DNA from: Pseudorhodoferax soli
GTDB lineage: Bacteria > Pseudomonadota > Gammaproteobacteria > Burkholderiales > Burkholderiaceae_C
NCBI RefSeq assembly: GCF_003337555.1
Contig: NZ_QPJK01000001.1
Span: 992,001 to 1,056,000 of the forward strand
Length of the DNA: 64,000 nucleotides
Direction of reading: 5' to 3'
The first letter of the stretch is position 1, and every line of letters starts with the position of its first letter. Below are positions 1 through 8,710 of the stretch, one piece after another. The position numbers were made by a program, and so were the translations under genes. The notes under the pieces are model-generated. The model was given only the letters and a program-made list of their open reading frames with translations. It did no database searches and was not told where the DNA came from.

Positions 1-1
1 C

Positions 2-190
2 CCGGCGCTGGACAAGCTCAACGCCGCGCTGGCCACGGCCCTGCGCAACCCCGAGGTGCAAAAGCAGTTCCTCGACCAGGGCTCGCTGCCCGTCCAACCC
101 ATGGGCGTGGACGAATTCTGGAAGTTCGTCGTCGCGCAGATGCCGGCCGCGGCGGAGCAGGTGCGCATCTCGGGCGCGAAAGCCGAGTGA
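2..190 (+). CDS. Bug/TctC tripartite tricarboxylate receptor, C-terminal part
   Basis: Only the last 62 codons are present; the gene begins before the window. The tail (VQKQFLDQGSLPVQPMG followed by an alanine-rich closing helix) resembles the C-terminal lobe of Bug-family receptors, periplasmic binders of carboxylates and other small molecules that are greatly expanded in Burkholderiales. No membrane components of the transporter are visible, which is usual for orphan Bug genes. The family call rests on a short stretch and on the complete homologue-like gene at 23078, so it is likely but not certain. Confidence 0.65.
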   Translation, partial: PALDKLNAALATALRNPEVQKQFLDQGSLPVQPMGVDEFWKFVVAQMPAAAEQVRISGAKAE

Positions 191-269
191 AAGCGGAGTG
201 ACGCAGCACAGCGGCCCGCAGGCCAGGCCGTGAAGGCGCGGTGGGGCGGTGGCGCCGATACCATCGCGC

Positions 270-977
270 ATGAGCACACACTATGAATCCCTGCCGCTGG
301 CGCAGGACTACCAGGATGCCTTCGCGGTCCCGCCGCCCGATGCGCCCGGCCTGCGTGACATGTGGCCGCGCAAGCCGGGCTGGTGCATCCGCGCGGAGTC
401 CACCGCCTTGGCTGCGGTCGCCGATGGCGCAACCGCACCCGCCCCATCGCGCGCGCTGGTGCCCGCCCAGTGGGGCCTGGTGCCGCACTGGGTCAAGTCG
501 GCGTCCGACGGCAAGCTGCGTGCCACCAAGCTCGTCAACGCGCGTGCAGAGACGGCTGCCACCGCCCAGGCCTTCCGCGACGCCTGGCTGCAGGGCCAGC
601 GCTGCATCGTGCCGATGGCGGCGTTTTTCGAAGACGACTGGCGCAACGGCAAAGCCGTTCCCACCCGCATCAGCCGCGTCGACGGCCAGCCCATGGGCGT
701 CGCCGGCCTGTGGGCGGTGTGGACCGGACCCGACGGCGACACCCTCACCAGCTACACGCTGCTCACCGTCAACGCCGACAACCACGCCCTATTGCGCCGC
801 TACCAGCCGCAGGGCAGCGAAAAACGGATGCCGGTGGTTCTCAACGAAGGCGCGTACGACGCCTGGCTGACTACGCGCGTCGAGAAGGCCCACGCGTTTA
901 TGCGCCAGTACCCGGCCGCCTGGCTCAGGGCGAACCCGGTGGAGCACAAGGCCGACAAGGTGCCCAAGCGGCTGTAG
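270..977 (+). CDS. SRAP-domain (YedK/HMCES-like) protein with altered active site
   Basis: 235 residues starting at the ATG at 270; a GTG at 249 is also in frame but adds only seven residues. The SRAP family forms covalent links to abasic sites in single-stranded DNA through Cys2, helped by Asn, Glu and His. Here the Asn motif VNARAET (Asn90) and the Glu of AFFEDDW (Glu121) are present. Position 2 is Ser (MSTHYE), and the usual HDRxP is SEKRMP, placing Glu184 where the catalytic His is expected. It may therefore bind DNA without the classical crosslink, or use another chemistry. It stands alone between a Bug receptor and a chemoreceptor. Confidence 0.8.
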   Translation: MSTHYESLPLAQDYQDAFAVPPPDAPGLRDMWPRKPGWCIRAESTALAAVADGATAPAPSRALVPAQWGLVPHWVKSASDGKLRATKLVNARAETAATAQAFRDAWLQGQRCIVPMAAFFEDDWRNGKAVPTRISRVDGQPMGVAGLWAVWTGPDGDTLTSYTLLTVNADNHALLRRYQPQGSEKRMPVVLNEGAYDAWLTTRVEKAHAFMRQYPAAWLRANPVEHKADKVPKRL

Positions 978-1369
978 CGCCGTCGGCCGGCGGCCACCTG
1001 CATGGCCAGCCCGCGCGCGGTGACCGCGCGCAGGGCACCCGCGGCGCTGCGCGGCGTGCGGGGCGGGCAACACCAGCCCGATGGCGACGGGCTGACAGCC
1101 CGCACCGCCTGGGCGACAGACGGGAACAGCGCACCGCACACGGTGCACAACCGGCCGTAGTCTGGTGATCGTGTGAACGAACCAGACCCCAAAAATCCCG
1201 CCGTTTCATCACTTCCATGTTGTGTACCAAGGCGTCGCCAACCGGCGCATGTCGGGGCACGGCTGCGGTCGCTGAACAGGTAAGGAGCCAGCCCTCGGCA
1301 GCACGAGATCGGCAGGCACCGGGTTCCACGCACAGGCTTTCGAACCGATGAACTTGCGGGAGGGGCGAC
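978..1369. other. Intergenic region upstream of the chemoreceptor
   Basis: A 392-base gap without a convincing gene. The first half is very GC-rich with short inverted repeats; the second half is more balanced and probably holds the promoter of the chemoreceptor at 1370, which is preceded by a good ribosome binding site (gggagggg). Open frames here are shadows without recognisable protein character. Confidence 0.5.
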
Positions 1370-3178
1370 ATGGCGAAGCAGGCAATGACATTGCGGATGC
1401 GCTTGATGCTGTACACCGGCGCGCTGGTGTTGCTCGGCCTGGGAGTGCAGGCCGCCGCCAACATCTGGATCGCACGCAGCAACGCCTTGCGCACGCTGGA
1501 GTCGATCGCGCGGGCCATTGCACGCGCGCACGCTGACGGCATCGCGCAGTGGGTCGACAACCGCCTGCAGGTCATGCGCGCGATGAGCCCCTTGCCCGCC
1601 ACCGCCGATCCCATGCTGGGACTGCGGCAGGCCGCCGTCGCCGCCCGGCTGGACATCGCCTACATCGGCTTTCCCGACAAACGTGCCCTGTTTTCGCGCG
1701 ATGAGCCGCTGCCTGCGGGCTACGACCCGACCACGCGCCCCTGGTACCTGCAGGCCGCGGCCAGCGATGCGCCCATCATCACCCAGCCCTACCTGGACCT
1801 GGGCACCGGCAAGGCAGTGCTGACCGTGGCCATGGCCGTGCGCGCGGGCGGCCAGGTCAGCGGCGTGGTGGCCGGCGACGTGTTCATGGACAGCGTGATC
1901 GCCAACGTGGCCTCGATCCGGCCCATGCCCAACACGCGCGGCTTCGTGCTCGATGCCCAGGGCCGGCTGGTGGTGCACGAGGACTTGAAGCTCATCGGCA
2001 AGCCGGCAACAGACATCGCGCCGCAGCTGACCGCCGAACGTGTGGCGCGCCTGGTGGCGGCCGGCAACCTGGAGGCACTGGACATCGCCGGCCAGCGCCG
2101 CCTGGTGCAGTTCGCGCAGATCCCGGGCACGCCCTGGATCCTGGCCGTGGCGCTGGACCGCGGCGAGGCGCTGGCCGCCATGGTGCGCATGGTCTGGATG
2201 TCCTCCATCAGCAGCGTGGCCATCGCCATCGTCGCCGTGCTCGTGATCGGCGCCGTGCTGGCGGCCAGCCTGCGGCCACTGCGCGCGCTGCAGCAGGCCA
2301 TGGTCGATGTCAGTTCAGGCGAAGGCGACCTCACGCGGCGCCTGCCCGGGCGCGGCGCACGCGAACTGGCCGGCATTGCGGCCGGCTTCAACGGCTTCGT
2401 CGAGAAACTGCAGCACATGCTGCGCGAGATCCGCGCCAGCGCCGACCACATCAGCACCGCCAGCTCGGAGATCGCCACCGGCAACCAGGACCTGAGCCAC
2501 CGCACCGAGCAGACCGCAAACAAGCTGCAGGCCTCGGCATCGAGCATCGACACGCTGACGGCCACGGTGCGCCAGTCGGCCGACGCTGCGCAGCACGCCA
2601 ACCAGCTGGCCGGCAGCGCCGCCACCGTGGCGCAGCGCGGCGGCAGCGTGGCCGGCGAACTGGTGGCCACCATGGACCAGATCCAGCACAGCAGCGGCCG
2701 CATCGCCGACATCATCGGCGTGATCGACGGCATCGCGTTCCAGACCAACATCCTGGCGCTCAACGCCGCCGTGGAAGCGGCCCGCGCGGGCGAGCAGGGC
2801 CGCGGCTTCGCCGTGGTGGCCAGCGAGGTGCGCAGCCTGGCGCAGCGCAGCAGCCAGGCCGCCCGCGAGATCAAGGAGCTCATCGGCAGCAGCGTGGAGC
2901 GGGTCGGCGCAGGCAGCGCGCTGGTGCAGACCGCCGGCACCACGATGCAGGACATCGTCGCCAGCGTGCAGCGCGTGAGCGACATCGTGGGCGAGATCAG
3001 CACGGCCGCGCGCAGTCAGAGCCAGGAGATCGCCGATGTCAATGCCACGGTCACCGAGCTCGACCGGATGACGCAGCAGAACGCCGCGCTGGTCGAGCAA
3101 AGCACCGCCGCCGCGCAAAGCCTGCACGACCAAGCGGAGCGGCTGCGCCAGGCGGTCGCCGCCTTCCGGCTGGATTGA
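1370..3178 (+). CDS. Methyl-accepting chemotaxis protein with periplasmic dCache-like domain
   Basis: 602 residues. A transmembrane helix near residues 12-33 is followed by a periplasmic domain of about 250 residues that looks like a double Cache sensor (RPWYLQAA, then a [11 protein letters not shown] strand). A second membrane helix lies near 280-305, then a HAMP domain and a long signalling coiled coil. The conserved hairpin tip [19 protein letters not shown] starts near residue 453, where CheA and CheW dock. It ends AVAAFRLD, so there is no CheR-docking pentapeptide. It senses an extracellular small molecule and signals to the flagellar motor; the ligand cannot be read from sequence. The downstream diguanylate cyclase begins almost on its stop codon. 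Confidence 0.92.
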   Translation: MAKQAMTLRMRLMLYTGALVLLGLGVQAAANIWIARSNALRTLESIARAIARAHADGIAQWVDNRLQVMRAMSPLPATADPMLGLRQAAVAARLDIAYIGFPDKRALFSRDEPLPAGYDPTTRPWYLQAAASDAPIITQPYLDLGTGKAVLTVAMAVRAGGQVSGVVAGDVFMDSVIANVASIRPMPNTRGFVLDAQGRLVVHEDLKLIGKPATDIAPQLTAERVARLVAAGNLEALDIAGQRRLVQFAQIPGTPWILAVALDRGEALAAMVRMVWMSSISSVAIAIVAVLVIGAVLAASLRPLRALQQAMVDVSSGEGDLTRRLPGRGARELAGIAAGFNGFVEKLQHMLREIRASADHISTASSEIATGNQDLSHRTEQTANKLQASASSIDTLTATVRQSADAAQHANQLAGSAATVAQRGGSVAGELVATMDQIQHSSGRIADIIGVIDGIAFQTNILALNAAVEAARAGEQGRGFAVVASEVRSLAQRSSQAAREIKELIGSSVERVGAGSALVQTAGTTMQDIVASVQRVSDIVGEISTAARSQSQEIADVNATVTELDRMTQQNAALVEQSTAAAQSLHDQAERLRQAVAAFRLD

Positions 3179-3183
3179 CAACC

Positions 3184-4377
3184 ATGGGCACCACCGCCAC
3201 CTACGCACTGGACCCGCGCACCACGGTGCTGATCGGCGGCATCACGAGCGGGCTGATGGCCCTGGTGCTGTCGCTGCTGACGCGGGCCACGCCGCTGCCC
3301 GTGCCGGGCCTGTGGACCTGGACGGCTGGCGCCTGGTCGGTGTTCGGCGCCATGCTGCTGCTGGGGCTGCGCGACTGGACATCCAACCTGGCCACGATCA
3401 CGCTGGGCAACGGCGCGCTGATGCTGGCCTACATCCTGTGGCTGGCCGGCACGCACCGGCACCTGGGCCAGCGCATGCGTTGGTGGCCCTGGCTCACCGT
3501 CTGGACGCTGGCAACCGCGCTGGTCAGCTGGTTCATCTTCGTCGAACCGAGCTTTCGCGTGCGCACGGTGGTCGTGGCCGGGCTGTGCGCCTACCTGAAC
3601 GCCCACCACGCGCTGGTGCTGCTGCGCCATCCGCGGGCCGAGCGCTTCGGCCAGTCCATCGGCGTCAGCCTGACCACCACCTGGCTGCTGATCCTGTGCG
3701 CCGTCTACGGCATCCGGGCCTTGCACGCGGCCTGGTTCGCGCAGGGCAACACGGGCCTGTTGACGCAGGGCGCCGTGCAGATCATCTACACCGGCTGCTT
3801 CACGATCTGCAACCTCATGCTCGTGATCGGCTACGCCACCACCGCCTCCGACCATGTGCGCGCGCGCATCGAGGACCAGGCCATCCATGACCCGCTGACC
3901 GGCGGGCTCAACCGCCAGGCCCTCATGGACAGCCTGGAGCGCGAGCGCGCCCGCAGCGCCCGCACGGGCCAGCCCTTCAGCGTGGCCATGCTCGATGTGG
4001 ACAACTTCAAGAAGATCAACGACAGCCACGGCCACCCCGTGGGCGACCGCGTGCTGGTCCACCTGTGCCGGCGCATGTCGGCCCTGGTGCGGCCCAACGA
4101 CGTGGTGGCCCGCTACGGTGGCGAGGAGTTCGTGATCGTGATGCCCGAGACCGCTCTGGGCGCGGCACTGCTGGCCGGCCAGCGCATCCTCAAGAACGCC
4201 GTGCAGATCGACGACCAGGCCCTGCCCCCGTTCACGATCAGCATCGGCCTGGCGCAATGGTCCAGCGCCGACACCTCGGTGGACACGGTCATCGCCCGCG
4301 CCGACGCGGCGCTCTACGCCGCCAAGGCCAACGGCCGCAACCGCGTGGAGCTGGGTGGCTCGGCAATCTCCGTATAA
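3184..4377 (+). CDS. Membrane diguanylate cyclase (GGDEF)
   Basis: About 397 residues from the ATG at 3184; a TTG at 3175 overlapping the chemoreceptor stop is a weaker alternative. The N-terminal half has about six hydrophobic helices with no named sensor domain that I recognise. The C-terminal half is a GGDEF domain with an intact active site, GGEEF at about residues 312-316, so it should make cyclic-di-GMP from two GTP. The inhibitory I-site RPND (RxxD) sits five residues before it, so product feedback is expected. The five-base gap to the chemoreceptor stop implies co-transcription and possibly translational coupling. Confidence 0.9.
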   Translation: MGTTATYALDPRTTVLIGGITSGLMALVLSLLTRATPLPVPGLWTWTAGAWSVFGAMLLLGLRDWTSNLATITLGNGALMLAYILWLAGTHRHLGQRMRWWPWLTVWTLATALVSWFIFVEPSFRVRTVVVAGLCAYLNAHHALVLLRHPRAERFGQSIGVSLTTTWLLILCAVYGIRALHAAWFAQGNTGLLTQGAVQIIYTGCFTICNLMLVIGYATTASDHVRARIEDQAIHDPLTGGLNRQALMDSLERERARSARTGQPFSVAMLDVDNFKKINDSHGHPVGDRVLVHLCRRMSALVRPNDVVARYGGEEFVIVMPETALGAALLAGQRILKNAVQIDDQALPPFTISIGLAQWSSADTSVDTVIARADAALYAAKANGRNRVELGGSAISV

Positions 4378-4395
4378 ACCCTCATCGCCACGAAC

Positions 4396-4409
4396 TGAAA
4401 CCGGTTTCA
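4396..4409. promoter_or_regulatory. PtxS-type LacI operator upstream of the ABC/kgu operon
   Basis: A perfect 14-base palindrome, TGAAACCGGTTTCA, ending 11 bases before the GTG start at 4421. It has the central CG of LacI-family operators and is identical to the operator I recall for Pseudomonas PtxS, the 2-ketogluconate-responsive repressor. The last gene of the operon it precedes (9735) encodes a LacI-family protein, so autoregulation is likely. A TATAAA at 4374-4379 could be the -10 element, which would put the operator just downstream of the transcription start. Confidence 0.8.
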
Positions 4410-4420
4410 CAATTCGGCGC

Positions 4421-5092
4421 GTGAACTATCAATTCCAGTTCGACGCTGTCCTTGCCGCCTGGCCCCTGTTGCTCAAGGGCAGCTGGATCACCGTGCAGCT
4501 CTCGCTCACGGCCACGGTGCTGGGCCTCATCGTCGCGGTGCTGTGCGCCTGGGGCAAGACCGGCGGGCCCACGTGGCTGCGCTTCGTGATCCAGGCCTAC
4601 ATCGAGCTGATCCGCAACACGCCGTTCCTGGTGCAGTTGTTCTTCTTCTTCTTCGCGCTGCCTGTGTTCGGGCTGCGCTGGTCGCCCTACCAGGCCGCGC
4701 TGACGGCCATGGTCGTGAACCTGGGCGCCTACGCCACCGAGATCATCCGCGCCGGCATCGAATCCATCCCCAAGGGCCAGGTCGAGGCTGGGCGCGCACT
4801 GAACCTGAAGGGCTGGGAGATCTTCCGCTTCGTGATCCTCAAGCCCGCGCTCAAGGCCATCTACCCCGCGCTGACCAGCCAGTTCATCCTGCTCATGCTG
4901 ACCTCGGCCGTGGTCTCGGTGATCTCCGCGGACGACCTGACATCGGTGGCCGCCACGCTGCAGTCGCAGACCTTCCGCAGCTTCGAGATCTACATCGTGG
5001 TGACGGCCATCTACCTGGGCCTGGCCCTCGCGTTCGCAGCGCTGTTCAAGCTCGTGCACCGCCAGTTCCTCAACTACCCGGACAAGAGGTAA
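4421..5092 (+). CDS. Polar amino acid-type ABC transporter permease
   Basis: 223 residues from the GTG at 4421, chosen because it follows the operator and the protein then begins (MNYQFQFDAVL) as HisM/GltJ-type permeases do; the open frame extends upstream only into the cyclase gene. Hydrophobic helices span the length, and the EAA-type coupling loop (ESIPKGQVEAGRALNLKGWE) contacts the ATPase. It is the first gene of an operon with a second permease, binding protein, ATPase, kinase and reductase. The sugar-acid enzymes suggest the importer carries 2-ketogluconate or a related acid, although the family usually handles amino acids. Confidence 0.88.
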   Translation: MNYQFQFDAVLAAWPLLLKGSWITVQLSLTATVLGLIVAVLCAWGKTGGPTWLRFVIQAYIELIRNTPFLVQLFFFFFALPVFGLRWSPYQAALTAMVVNLGAYATEIIRAGIESIPKGQVEAGRALNLKGWEIFRFVILKPALKAIYPALTSQFILLMLTSAVVSVISADDLTSVAATLQSQTFRSFEIYIVVTAIYLGLALAFAALFKLVHRQFLNYPDKR

Positions 5093-5176
5093 CGATGCCC
5101 CCACGCTCATCGCTTCGCGTATCGCTGCCCCCCGAGGGGGCGCGTCAATGCCTTCGGGCGGCCGGGCGGCACTGAC
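5093..5176 (+). repeat. GC-rich intergenic repeat unit, copy 1
   Basis: The 84 bases between the two permease genes contain a hairpin, GCCCCC-cga-GGGGGC with its outer bases at 5127 and 5141, followed by a 21-base block at 5150-5170. The same block occurs exactly in inverted orientation at 8713-8733. I recall very similar units scattered between genes in Comamonadaceae, but no search was possible. Confidence 0.55.
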
Positions 5177-5830
5177 ATGAGAACCTTCGGCTGGCCCGAA
5201 TTCCTGTTCATCGTCGAGGCGGCGAAGTGGACGCTGGCGCTCTCGGCCATCGCCTTCGTCGGCGGCGCCATCCTGGGCCTGCTGGTGGCCCTGGCGCGCA
5301 CCAGCGAGCACCGCGGCGCGCAGTTCCTGGCCACCGGCTTCATCCAGGTGTTCCAGGGCACGCCGCTCTTGCTGCAGCTGTTCCTGATCTTCTTCGGCTT
5401 CCCCGTGCTGGGGCTGGACATCAACCCCTGGGTGGCGGCCGGCATCGCGCTGACCTTGAACACGGCCGCCTTCCTGGCCGAGATCTGGCGCGGCTGCATC
5501 CAGGCCGTGCCGGGCGGCCAGCGCGAGGCGGCGCTGGCACTCAACCTCTCGTATGTGGACCGCATGCGCGACGTGATCCTGCCGCAGGCCTTCAAGATTG
5601 CGCTGCCGCCCACTGTGGGCTACCTCGTGCAGGTGATCAAGGGCACCTCGCTGGCGGCCATCATCGGCTTCGCGGAGATCACGCGCGCCGGCCAGATCAT
5701 CAACAACGCCACCTTCCAGCCGCTGCACGTGTTCAGCACCGTGGCCGCCATCTACTTCGTCATCTGCTGGCCGCTGTCGCTGCTCGCTGCGCGCATGGAA
5801 AAGCGCCGCGCCGCCGCACTGAGCCGTTGA
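5177..5830 (+). CDS. Polar amino acid-type ABC transporter permease
   Basis: 217 residues, the second membrane subunit of the importer that starts at 4421. Membrane helices are clear (for example AIAFVGGAILGLLVALA), and the coupling loop IQAVPGGQREAALALNLS is of the EAA type. The two permeases probably form a heterodimer. The 84-base gap before it holds a repeat unit, unusual inside an otherwise tight operon. Its stop is followed 28 bases later by the binding-protein gene, which has a strong AAGGAGA ribosome site. Confidence 0.9.
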   Translation: MRTFGWPEFLFIVEAAKWTLALSAIAFVGGAILGLLVALARTSEHRGAQFLATGFIQVFQGTPLLLQLFLIFFGFPVLGLDINPWVAAGIALTLNTAAFLAEIWRGCIQAVPGGQREAALALNLSYVDRMRDVILPQAFKIALPPTVGYLVQVIKGTSLAAIIGFAEITRAGQIINNATFQPLHVFSTVAAIYFVICWPLSLLAARMEKRRAAALSR

Positions 5831-5858
5831 TCTTTCGTTCACCCAAGGAGACCCACGC

Positions 5859-6635
5859 ATGACCACCACCCGCCGCGCCGCTCTGGCGCTGACCCTGGCC
5901 GCAGCCTTTGCCCTGCCCGCTGCCGCGCAGACCGTCGCCGACATCAAGAAAAAAGGCGAGATCACCATCGGCATGCTGGTCGACTTCCCGCCCTACGGCA
6001 CGACCAACGCGCAGAACCAGCCTGACGGCTACGACGCCGACGTGGCCAGGCTCCTGGCCAAGGACCTCGGCGTGAAGGCCAACATCGTCCCGGTCACGGG
6101 CCCGAACCGCATCCCCTTCCTGCTGACCAACAAGGTCGACGTGCTGGTGGCCTCGCTGGCCGTCACGCCGGAGCGCGCCAAGCAGGTCGACTTCTCCACG
6201 CCCTACGCCGCCGCCACCATCGTGCTGTACGGCGCGGCCAAGGTGCAGTTGAAGGAGCCGGCGGACCTCAAGGGCAAGCGCGTGGGCGTGGCCCGCGCCA
6301 GCACGCAGGACGTGGCCCTCACCGCCATCGCGCCCGAAGGCACGGAGATCCGCCGCTTCGACGACGACGCCTCGGCCATGCAGGCGCTGATGTCGGGCCA
6401 GGTCGATGCCATCGGCTGCTCCACCACCGTGGCCGCGCAGATCGCCAAGCGCGCACCGGCCGGCACTTACGAAAACAAGTTCAACCTGCGCCAGCAGGTC
6501 ATGGGCGTGGCCATGCGCCCCGGCCAGGCCGAGCTCAAGAAGACGCTGGACGAGTTCGTGGACCGCAACAAGAAGAACGGCGAGTTGAACAAGCTCTACC
6601 AGAAGTGGCTGGGGACGGATTTCCCGGCACTGTGA
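5859..6635 (+). CDS. ABC transporter periplasmic binding protein (SBP family 3)
   Basis: 258 residues with an N-terminal signal peptide (RRAALALTLAAAFALPAAAQ, cleavage near residue 24) and a two-lobed family-3 binding fold: KKGEITIGMLVDFPPYG at the start, GYDADVARLLAKDL, and DLKGKRVGVARAST in lobe two. It captures the substrate in the periplasm and hands it to the permeases at 4421 and 5177. The family normally binds polar amino acids, but the operon context and the PtxS-type operator suggest a ketoaldonate ligand. A large fold-back region follows the stop codon. Confidence 0.88.
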   Translation: MTTTRRAALALTLAAAFALPAAAQTVADIKKKGEITIGMLVDFPPYGTTNAQNQPDGYDADVARLLAKDLGVKANIVPVTGPNRIPFLLTNKVDVLVASLAVTPERAKQVDFSTPYAAATIVLYGAAKVQLKEPADLKGKRVGVARASTQDVALTAIAPEGTEIRRFDDDASAMQALMSGQVDAIGCSTTVAAQIAKRAPAGTYENKFNLRQQVMGVAMRPGQAELKKTLDEFVDRNKKNGELNKLYQKWLGTDFPAL

Positions 6636-6685
6636 AAACGCGGGCATGACGGTGGTGCGGGACCGCGCCGACGGTGTACTCCACT

Positions 6686-6917
6686 CCGCGAATGTCCCCC
6701 GGCCTTGCCCGCCTTGCCGGCCTGGGGCCGGCAAGGCGGGCAAGGCCTCCTCCTTTATTTCGCTGCGTGGAGCACACCATCGTCGTGGTCTGTCAGCGTC
6801 GCGTCGCACGGCTCCGCACGACGCGACGTTGCCAGGGCCGAGGGTACTGGGTGGCCCCTGCAGCGAAATAAAGGAGGAGCCTGGGCCGCCTGCGGCCCTG
6901 GCGGGGGACATTCGCGG
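6686..6917. repeat. Large fold-back element with nested hairpins inside the operon
   Basis: Outer arms at 6686-6766 and 6860-6917 match as imperfect reverse complements: CCGCGAATGTCCCCC at one end pairs with GGGGGACATTCGCGG at the other, and the CTCCTCCTTTATTTCGCTGC block pairs with GCAGCGAAATAAAGGAGGAG. Inside the left arm is a perfect 21-base-pair hairpin (6701-6721 with 6727-6747, 5-base loop). A further hairpin, CGTCGCGTCG/CGACGCGACG, lies at 6797-6806 and 6819-6828. No transposase frame is present. It could be a miniature mobile element, a REP-like unit or an mRNA stability element between the binding-protein and ATPase genes. Confidence 0.75.
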
Positions 6918-6989
6918 AAGGGGCCACCCGGTGGCCTCGGCCCCCGCACCACGCATCCGCCTCTCGCGCCACAAACCAGACGAGCCAAC

Positions 6990-7760
6990 GTGAACACCAA
7001 CCAGCAACACACCCTCGGCGCTCCCATCATCGAGATGGCCGGCGTCAACAAGTGGTACGGCCAGTTCCAGGTGCTGACCGGCATCGACCTGTCGGTGCGC
7101 GCCGGCGAGCGCATCGTGGTCTGTGGCCCCTCGGGCTCGGGCAAGTCCACGTTGATCCGCTGCATCAACCGGCTCGAGACCGTGCAGCAGGGCAAGATCA
7201 CCGTGGACGGCATCGAGCTGACTGCGGGCGGCAAGAACGTGGACCGCGTGCGGGCCGAGGTCGGCATGGTGTTCCAGCAGTTCAACCTGTTTCCGCACCT
7301 GACCATCCTTCAGAACTGCACGCTGGCGCCGATGCGCTCGCGCGGCATGACGCAGGCGCAGGCCGAAGAGGTGGCCATGCAGTACTTGACGCGCGTGCGC
7401 ATCCCCGAGCAGGCCAAGAAGTACCCGGCGCAGTTGTCGGGCGGCCAGCAGCAACGCGTGGCGATTGCACGTGCGCTGTGCATGGCGCCCAAGATCATGC
7501 TGTTCGACGAGCCGACCTCGGCACTCGACCCCGAGATGGTCAAGGAAGTGCTGGACACCATGATCGGCCTGGCCGAGGACGGCATGACCATGCTGTGCGT
7601 CACGCACGAGATGGGCTTTGCGCGCAGCGTGGCCGACCGGGTGATCTTCATGGCCGACGGCAGGATCATCGAGCAGGCGCCGCCGCAGCAGTTCTTCGAG
7701 CATCCGCAGCACGAGAAGACACGCCAGTTCCTCGGCCAGATTTTGAGTTCCCACGCATGA
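6990..7760 (+). CDS. Polar amino acid-type ABC transporter ATPase
   Basis: 256 residues from the GTG at 6990; the frame is open further upstream only across the fold-back element, which is not protein-like. Walker [10 protein letters not shown], the signature LSGGQQQR, Walker B IMLFDEP followed by TSALDPE, and the switch His in CVTHEMGF are all present. It powers the importer whose permeases and binding protein lie upstream, from which it is separated by 354 bases of fold-back sequence. Its stop codon overlaps the start of the kinase gene (ATGA), so the two are translationally coupled. Confidence 0.9.
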   Translation: MNTNQQHTLGAPIIEMAGVNKWYGQFQVLTGIDLSVRAGERIVVCGPSGSGKSTLIRCINRLETVQQGKITVDGIELTAGGKNVDRVRAEVGMVFQQFNLFPHLTILQNCTLAPMRSRGMTQAQAEEVAMQYLTRVRIPEQAKKYPAQLSGGQQQRVAIARALCMAPKIMLFDEPTSALDPEMVKEVLDTMIGLAEDGMTMLCVTHEMGFARSVADRVIFMADGRIIEQAPPQQFFEHPQHEKTRQFLGQILSSHA

Positions 7761-8710
7761 ACGACACCACCACCTTCGACGTCGCCGTGTTCGGCGAAGC
7801 CATGATGCTGCTGGTGGCCGACCAGCCCGGCCCGCTCGAGGACTGCACCGGCTTTCTCAAGCGCACGGCCGGCGCCGAGACCAACTTCGCCATCGGCCTG
7901 GCGCGCCTCGGGTTCAAGGTCGGCTGGGCCAGCCGCCTGGGCACCGACAGCATGGGCCGCTACCTGCTGCGCAGCATGCAGGCCGAGGGCATCGATTGCG
8001 GCCACGTGGTCGTCGATGCGGCGCAGAAGACGGGCTTCCAGTTCAAGGGCCGCGTGACGGACGGCAGCGACCCGCCGGTCGAATACCACCGCAAGGGCTC
8101 GGCCGCGAGCCAGATGGCGCCCAGCGACATCGACGAGGCCTGGCTGCGCGGCGCGCGCCACCTGCATGCCACGGGCGTGTTTCCGGCCATCTCGGCCACC
8201 ACGCTGCCCACCGCCGTGCGCAGCATGGAGATCGCGCGCGCCGCCGGCCGCACGATTTCCTTCGACACCAACCTGCGGCCCACGCTGTGGCCCAGCCGCG
8301 AAGCCATGGTGCAGTCCATCAACGGCTTGGCGGCCCGCGCCGACTGGGTGCTGCCCGGCATCGAGGAAGGCGAGATCCTGACCGGCGAGACGGCGCCCGA
8401 ACGCGTGGCCGCGTTCTACCGCGCGCAGGGTGCCAAGCTGGTCGTCGTGAAACTCGGCGCCGATGGCGCCTACTACGACAGCGATGTTGCCGGCACCGGC
8501 CGCGTGCCGGGCTTCCCCGTCGAGAAGGTCGTCGACACCGTGGGTGCGGGCGACGGCTTCGCAGCCGGCGTGGTCAGCGCGCTGCTCGAAGGGCTGAGCG
8601 TGCCCGAGGCCGTGCGCCGCGGATCGTGGATCGGCGCCCGCTGCGTGCAGGTGATCGGCGACACCGAGGGCCTGCCCACGCGTGCGCAGCTTGAGGAGGC
8701 TGCGCTGTGA
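7757..8710 (+). CDS. kguK: 2-ketogluconate kinase-like PfkB sugar kinase
   Basis: 317 residues. The PfkB fold shows the N-terminal sugar-binding motif ([19 protein letters not shown]) and the C-terminal signature [12 protein letters not shown] near residue 260, whose Asp is the catalytic base. The sequence matches what I recall of Pseudomonas KguK closely, including the ending [12 protein letters not shown]. KguK phosphorylates 2-keto-D-gluconate to 2-keto-6-phosphogluconate; 2-keto-3-deoxygluconate kinase (KdgK) is the main alternative. The gene overlaps the ATPase upstream (ATGA) and the reductase downstream (GTGA). The reductase and PtxS-type operator favour KguK, but a dual role is possible because ManD and DgoD products lie nearby. 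Confidence 0.75.
   Translation: MNDTTTFDVAVFGEAMMLLVADQPGPLEDCTGFLKRTAGAETNFAIGLARLGFKVGWASRLGTDSMGRYLLRSMQAEGIDCGHVVVDAAQKTGFQFKGRVTDGSDPPVEYHRKGSAASQMAPSDIDEAWLRGARHLHATGVFPAISATTLPTAVRSMEIARAAGRTISFDTNLRPTLWPSREAMVQSINGLAARADWVLPGIEEGEILTGETAPERVAAFYRAQGAKLVVVKLGADGAYYDSDVAGTGRVPGFPVEKVVDTVGAGDGFAAGVVSALLEGLSVPEAVRRGSWIGARCVQVIGDTEGLPTRAQLEEAAL

Noticed and set aside
7052-7756. In-frame upstream extension of the kinase across the ABC ATPase gene
   Set aside because: The extension is the ATPase gene read in another frame; the kinase begins at the ATG at 7757, where PfkB homology starts and the ATGA overlap occurs.
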